Below are positions 61,254-64,000 of a stretch of DNA of 64,000 nt, in pieces. The position numbers and the translations under genes are program-made. Location of the stretch: positions 4,473,001 to 4,537,000 of the forward strand of contig OZ034978.1 of NCBI GenBank assembly GCA_964030785.1, read 5' to 3'. Within the stretch, counting starts at the first letter, position 1, and every line of letters starts with the position of its first letter. Source of the stretch: Siderastrea siderea (taxonomy: Eukaryota > Cnidaria > Anthozoa > Scleractinia > Rhizangiidae). The notes beneath the pieces were generated by a model, which was not told the origin of the DNA, searched no databases, and saw only the letters and a program-made list of their open reading frames with translations.

Positions 61254-61524
61254 ATGAAACGTGCTGTCAGCTACGATAAGGTGTTCGTCTTCGAGGTGCG
61301 TTTTCTCTTATTTGTTTTGGTGATTTGTTTTTCGCTGCCGCAAGATCTCCTTACAGCGTCTTTCAACAATCCAAAAAACAACGAGGGTACAACTAACGAG
61401 GATTACGTCTTCAACAACGTTTATAACTCGGGCCTGAGCACTTCGAAAGCGCAGGAAAATCTCAAGTGGTTAAAAGCAGTTGAACAAAAGCTGAACGAGG
61501 TACATTGGAAAGGCCCATCGAAAG
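61254..61524 (+). CDS. first coding exon of the unrecognised secreted or membrane protein gene, copy B
   Basis: Same 271-base exon as 24022-24292, ending in phase 1 at AAAG|GTAAAA. Seven residues differ from copy A: L to F, P to Q, A to T and L to F in or just after the hydrophobic segment, then R to G, G to D and H to K. The hydrophobic core and the C-terminal part (ENLKWLKAVEQKLNEVHWKG) are unchanged. Further exons would lie right of the window. Here an acceptor TTTCAG is followed at once by ATG (61228), making a nine-codon upstream frame that overlaps the main start. Confidence 0.6.
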
Positions 61525-62493
61525 GTAAAATACACTGCTTAAAATCCTCCTGCATGGCCACAATGCTGAATTTGCATTGTTTTCACTCTCGGAGTTTAGT
61601 ACTTGAAAAATCGTCAGCTTATTTGGGTGGTGTGTGGGAAGGTGGGGGGGGGGGGGAAGGTTGGAGATGAGAAGGGTGGGAACCGCACGGAAAAGTGTTC
61701 AACAAATCTATGGGAGGCCGAAATACAGAGGGCAAGTAAAGAGGTATTTCCCAGATAGTGGAAAAGAAGGCAGACCCCCCTCCTCCCACTCGCGCCCATC
61801 CTCTTCCCGTCACCTACAAGACACGCGTTTCGACAGCGACCTCTGTCATTGTCAGTTTATACAAAGTTCGTTACATTTGAATTTAAATGAAACGTAAATA
61901 CAATGTGTGTAGTCAAAACTATCAAAATACTAGATTAAAGGAAGTGCGGTTTAACGTGCAGCACTCCACAAAAAGAGTAACATGTTGCAAATGTTGATTT
62001 AAAACAGGCTTTTCCCAACAGATGAACACCAAATTACAGTATACTTCTCTGTCAAATTTTCGCGAGACCAGTGTTCAGTGTTCTGCGTTTTCTAGAGACA
62101 AATGATAGAAAAAATCTAATGACTAGATTTCCTGAAAATATATCAATCCCATTATTTAATGCTGGTTTATTACCAGCCGTGTTGCCATGATAACAGTACT
62201 TACCCCAGTAAAACACATTTAAAAAATCTTTTTTAGTTGAACTTGCATCTTGCCAATTTTGGCCGCCCAACTGCCAGTGGTTTGAAAATAACGATAAATA
62301 ACGCATAGGTATAAAGAAACTGTGTTTGACCACCTTAAAAAGTGCTGACATGACATTTCTTAAGGCGAAGTGTTTTAGCAATTACTGGTCAAGAAAGAGC
62401 AATTCTGGTGTATTTTCTTATGCATACTCCATGCATACAACAATGTAACACAGTTAAACACATGGTTCTGCTCGGAATGGGACTGGCGCTTAG
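61525..62493. other. intron or flank after the second-gene exon, copy B
   Basis: Matches 24293-25263, including a G-rich run (61643-61657) and the 109-aa minus-strand frame at 62052-62381. Confidence 0.35.
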
Positions 62494-62887
62494 TAAGGGG
62501 CTGTTTACATGGAGGGAGGAAGTTACTAGCATTTGGAAGATCCTAGAAGCCGAAACAACTTTTCGTTTGGTTTACACGCAGAAATTTCGGTCGGAGTGGT
62601 CACCAAGTGGAGAGGGTAAGCAAGATGAAATTGTCGGCCTTTAGCAGCTGAATGCCCGGCCGGACCATGTCTGTTATTCTGTCCCTAATACTAGGATCTT
62701 CCGAGCGAAGGTAGTTTACATGGTGCTAGGATCGTCCTAACACTCAGCTAGGAAGATCCTAGCTCTAGAAAGATCCTAGTGCTAGGGCTGTAACCTGAAT
62801 ACAGAAAACAGATGACACTGGGATGATCCGCCTTCTAGGATATTCCTAGCACTTAGATCTTCCTCCCATCGTGTAAACAGCCCCTTA
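62494..62887. mobile_element. MITE with about 28-bp inverted repeats, copy B
   Basis: Partner of 25264-25657, the same length and nearly identical. Confidence 0.7.
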
Positions 62888-63620
62888 TTCATGCACGGAA
62901 TTCCAATTTGGCTCAAATTTAATGTCAGACTTATCATGGTCTCTCTCAGTTTAGGTAGCATTGTACGTCTGCGCTTTTATCCTTAAACCACCACTACTGT
63001 CGCTAGGACGAAAAATTGCAGGCTGGTGACCAATCCCCACTGTTCTGCTCTATTAAAAGGCTGATCTCGCCACTTCAGTGGGTTCGGTATAGAACATTTG
63101 TGCACACTCCTCCTCTATCAATTAACTGAATAGGCAAAACGAAAATGCACCTATAAGAGTACCGTGCACTTTTTAGAGAAAAACGTTTTCTTTGCTAAGT
63201 GACGACTACACTAGTACTTGAGAAGTGTGGTTCCCAGAAGCAGCACTTCATCGTCGTTATCCCGTTTCAAGAGGCTGTGCTGTCTATTTGTTTGTTTTTT
63301 AACATCATGGAAGCTAAACGCTACTTTTCTTGAAGCCAAATGTCAATGATTTACACTTAACTAGGAATAAACGTAGCCGTAAAAGCGTTCTGTCATCCTT
63401 TTGGAAAGCATTTTTACTGCTTATTTGAGGAAACATTTTGAAGGTCTGCAAAATCAAAATATAGCGTAAAGTAAAGTTACTGGAAACCGCATCGCTAAGC
63501 TAATAAACTGAAATCAACGTTGACTCTGATCATGGATTAGCTCACACAGCTGGCTTTGAACCAACTTCGTTCCCAGGGTATCTCTTCTTCCCGTGCCCTG
63601 GAGCGAGAGAGAAACGGAAA
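62888..63620. other. flank, copy B
   Basis: Almost identical to 25658-26388, with very few base changes. No gene seen. Confidence 0.4.
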
Positions 63621-63624
63621 GAAA

Positions 63625-63652
63625 ATAATAAGAATAATAATAATAATAATAA

Positions 63653-63688
<36 letters not shown>

Positions 63689-64000
63689 ATTTATAGAGCT
63701 CTATTTCTAGTGCTATCCAATAGCGCTTTACAATAATTTTAAAAATGCCACCAATGAAATTGATAAAAACGTAAAGATATCTGAAACATGAGTAAAGTAA
63801 ACTAACTAATAAAATAACCAAGCTGTAAAGATAAAAAAAAACTAAGAATCATTAAAACCTTTAAATGAAACTAACTAATTAACTAACTTAACTAACTAAC
63901 TTAACTATTTAACTAAGTAACTAACTGACTAGCTAAACTATCTGAGTAACTAATTAACTGACTAACTAATAGTCTAATTATAAAATTTGTTAAAAAGGTA
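63625..64000 (-). pseudogene. CR1/L2-like LINE 3' end, copy B (cut by window edge)
   Basis: Same element as 26390-26940. The (ATT)n-type tail is longer here (63625-63686) than in copy A. Confidence 0.75.

Overview
This window looks like nuclear DNA of an anthozoan cnidarian, most likely a stony coral. The reasons are an AT-rich, intron-rich layout, L1/Tx1-type and CR1/L2-type LINE fragments, many short inverted-repeat elements of the kind common in coral genomes, and an ionotropic glutamate receptor (iGluR) gene of non-bilaterian character. There is no sign of bacterial genes. All identities and counts below were made by eye from the sequence.

The core is a large tandem duplication. Copy A holds exons 5-14 of an iGluR gene (230-7045); any exons 1-4 would lie left of the window. 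Copy B holds a complete, in-frame, 14-exon iGluR gene (43076-57226), 826 aa, from signal peptide to fourth membrane segment. Splice sites, phases and exon lengths match one-to-one between the copies (48, 111, 132, 105, 120, 195, 361, 363, 171, 212 bp). Downstream of each iGluR copy lies a shared flank, 21.2-26.7 kb for A and 58.4-64.0 kb for B. It carries the first exon of a second, unrecognised secreted or membrane protein gene (24022-24292 and 61254-61524). Duplication was followed by divergence: over the ten shared iGluR exons I count about 28 replacements against 8 silent changes, with both reading frames intact.

The receptor has AMPA/kainate-like architecture, a Q at the pore Q/R site, and an unusual ligand pocket. 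The Thr that contacts glutamate in AMPA receptors is Met in copy A and Val in copy B, and the binding Glu is Asp. This resembles the glycine-binding GluN1 subunit and suggests a ligand other than glutamate.

Copy A's downstream flank is interrupted by a 12.9-kb nest of mobile elements (8295-21230) bounded by a 15-bp target duplication. The outer layer is a 5'-inverted (twin-primed) LINE. Into it went a younger LINE with an intact 1261-aa ORF2 (8964-13899) and foreign DNA that includes a 3.5-kb inverted-repeat element holding a possible two-exon mini-gene (15214-18738). Copy B lacks the nest but has its own insertions: a 659-bp element in the intron between exons 10 and 11, a 17-copy minisatellite (5 copies in A), and a 1.1-kb long-terminal-inverted-repeat element with a perfect 9-bp target duplication. 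The stretch from 26.9 to 43.0 kb is intergenic and filled with decayed repeats.
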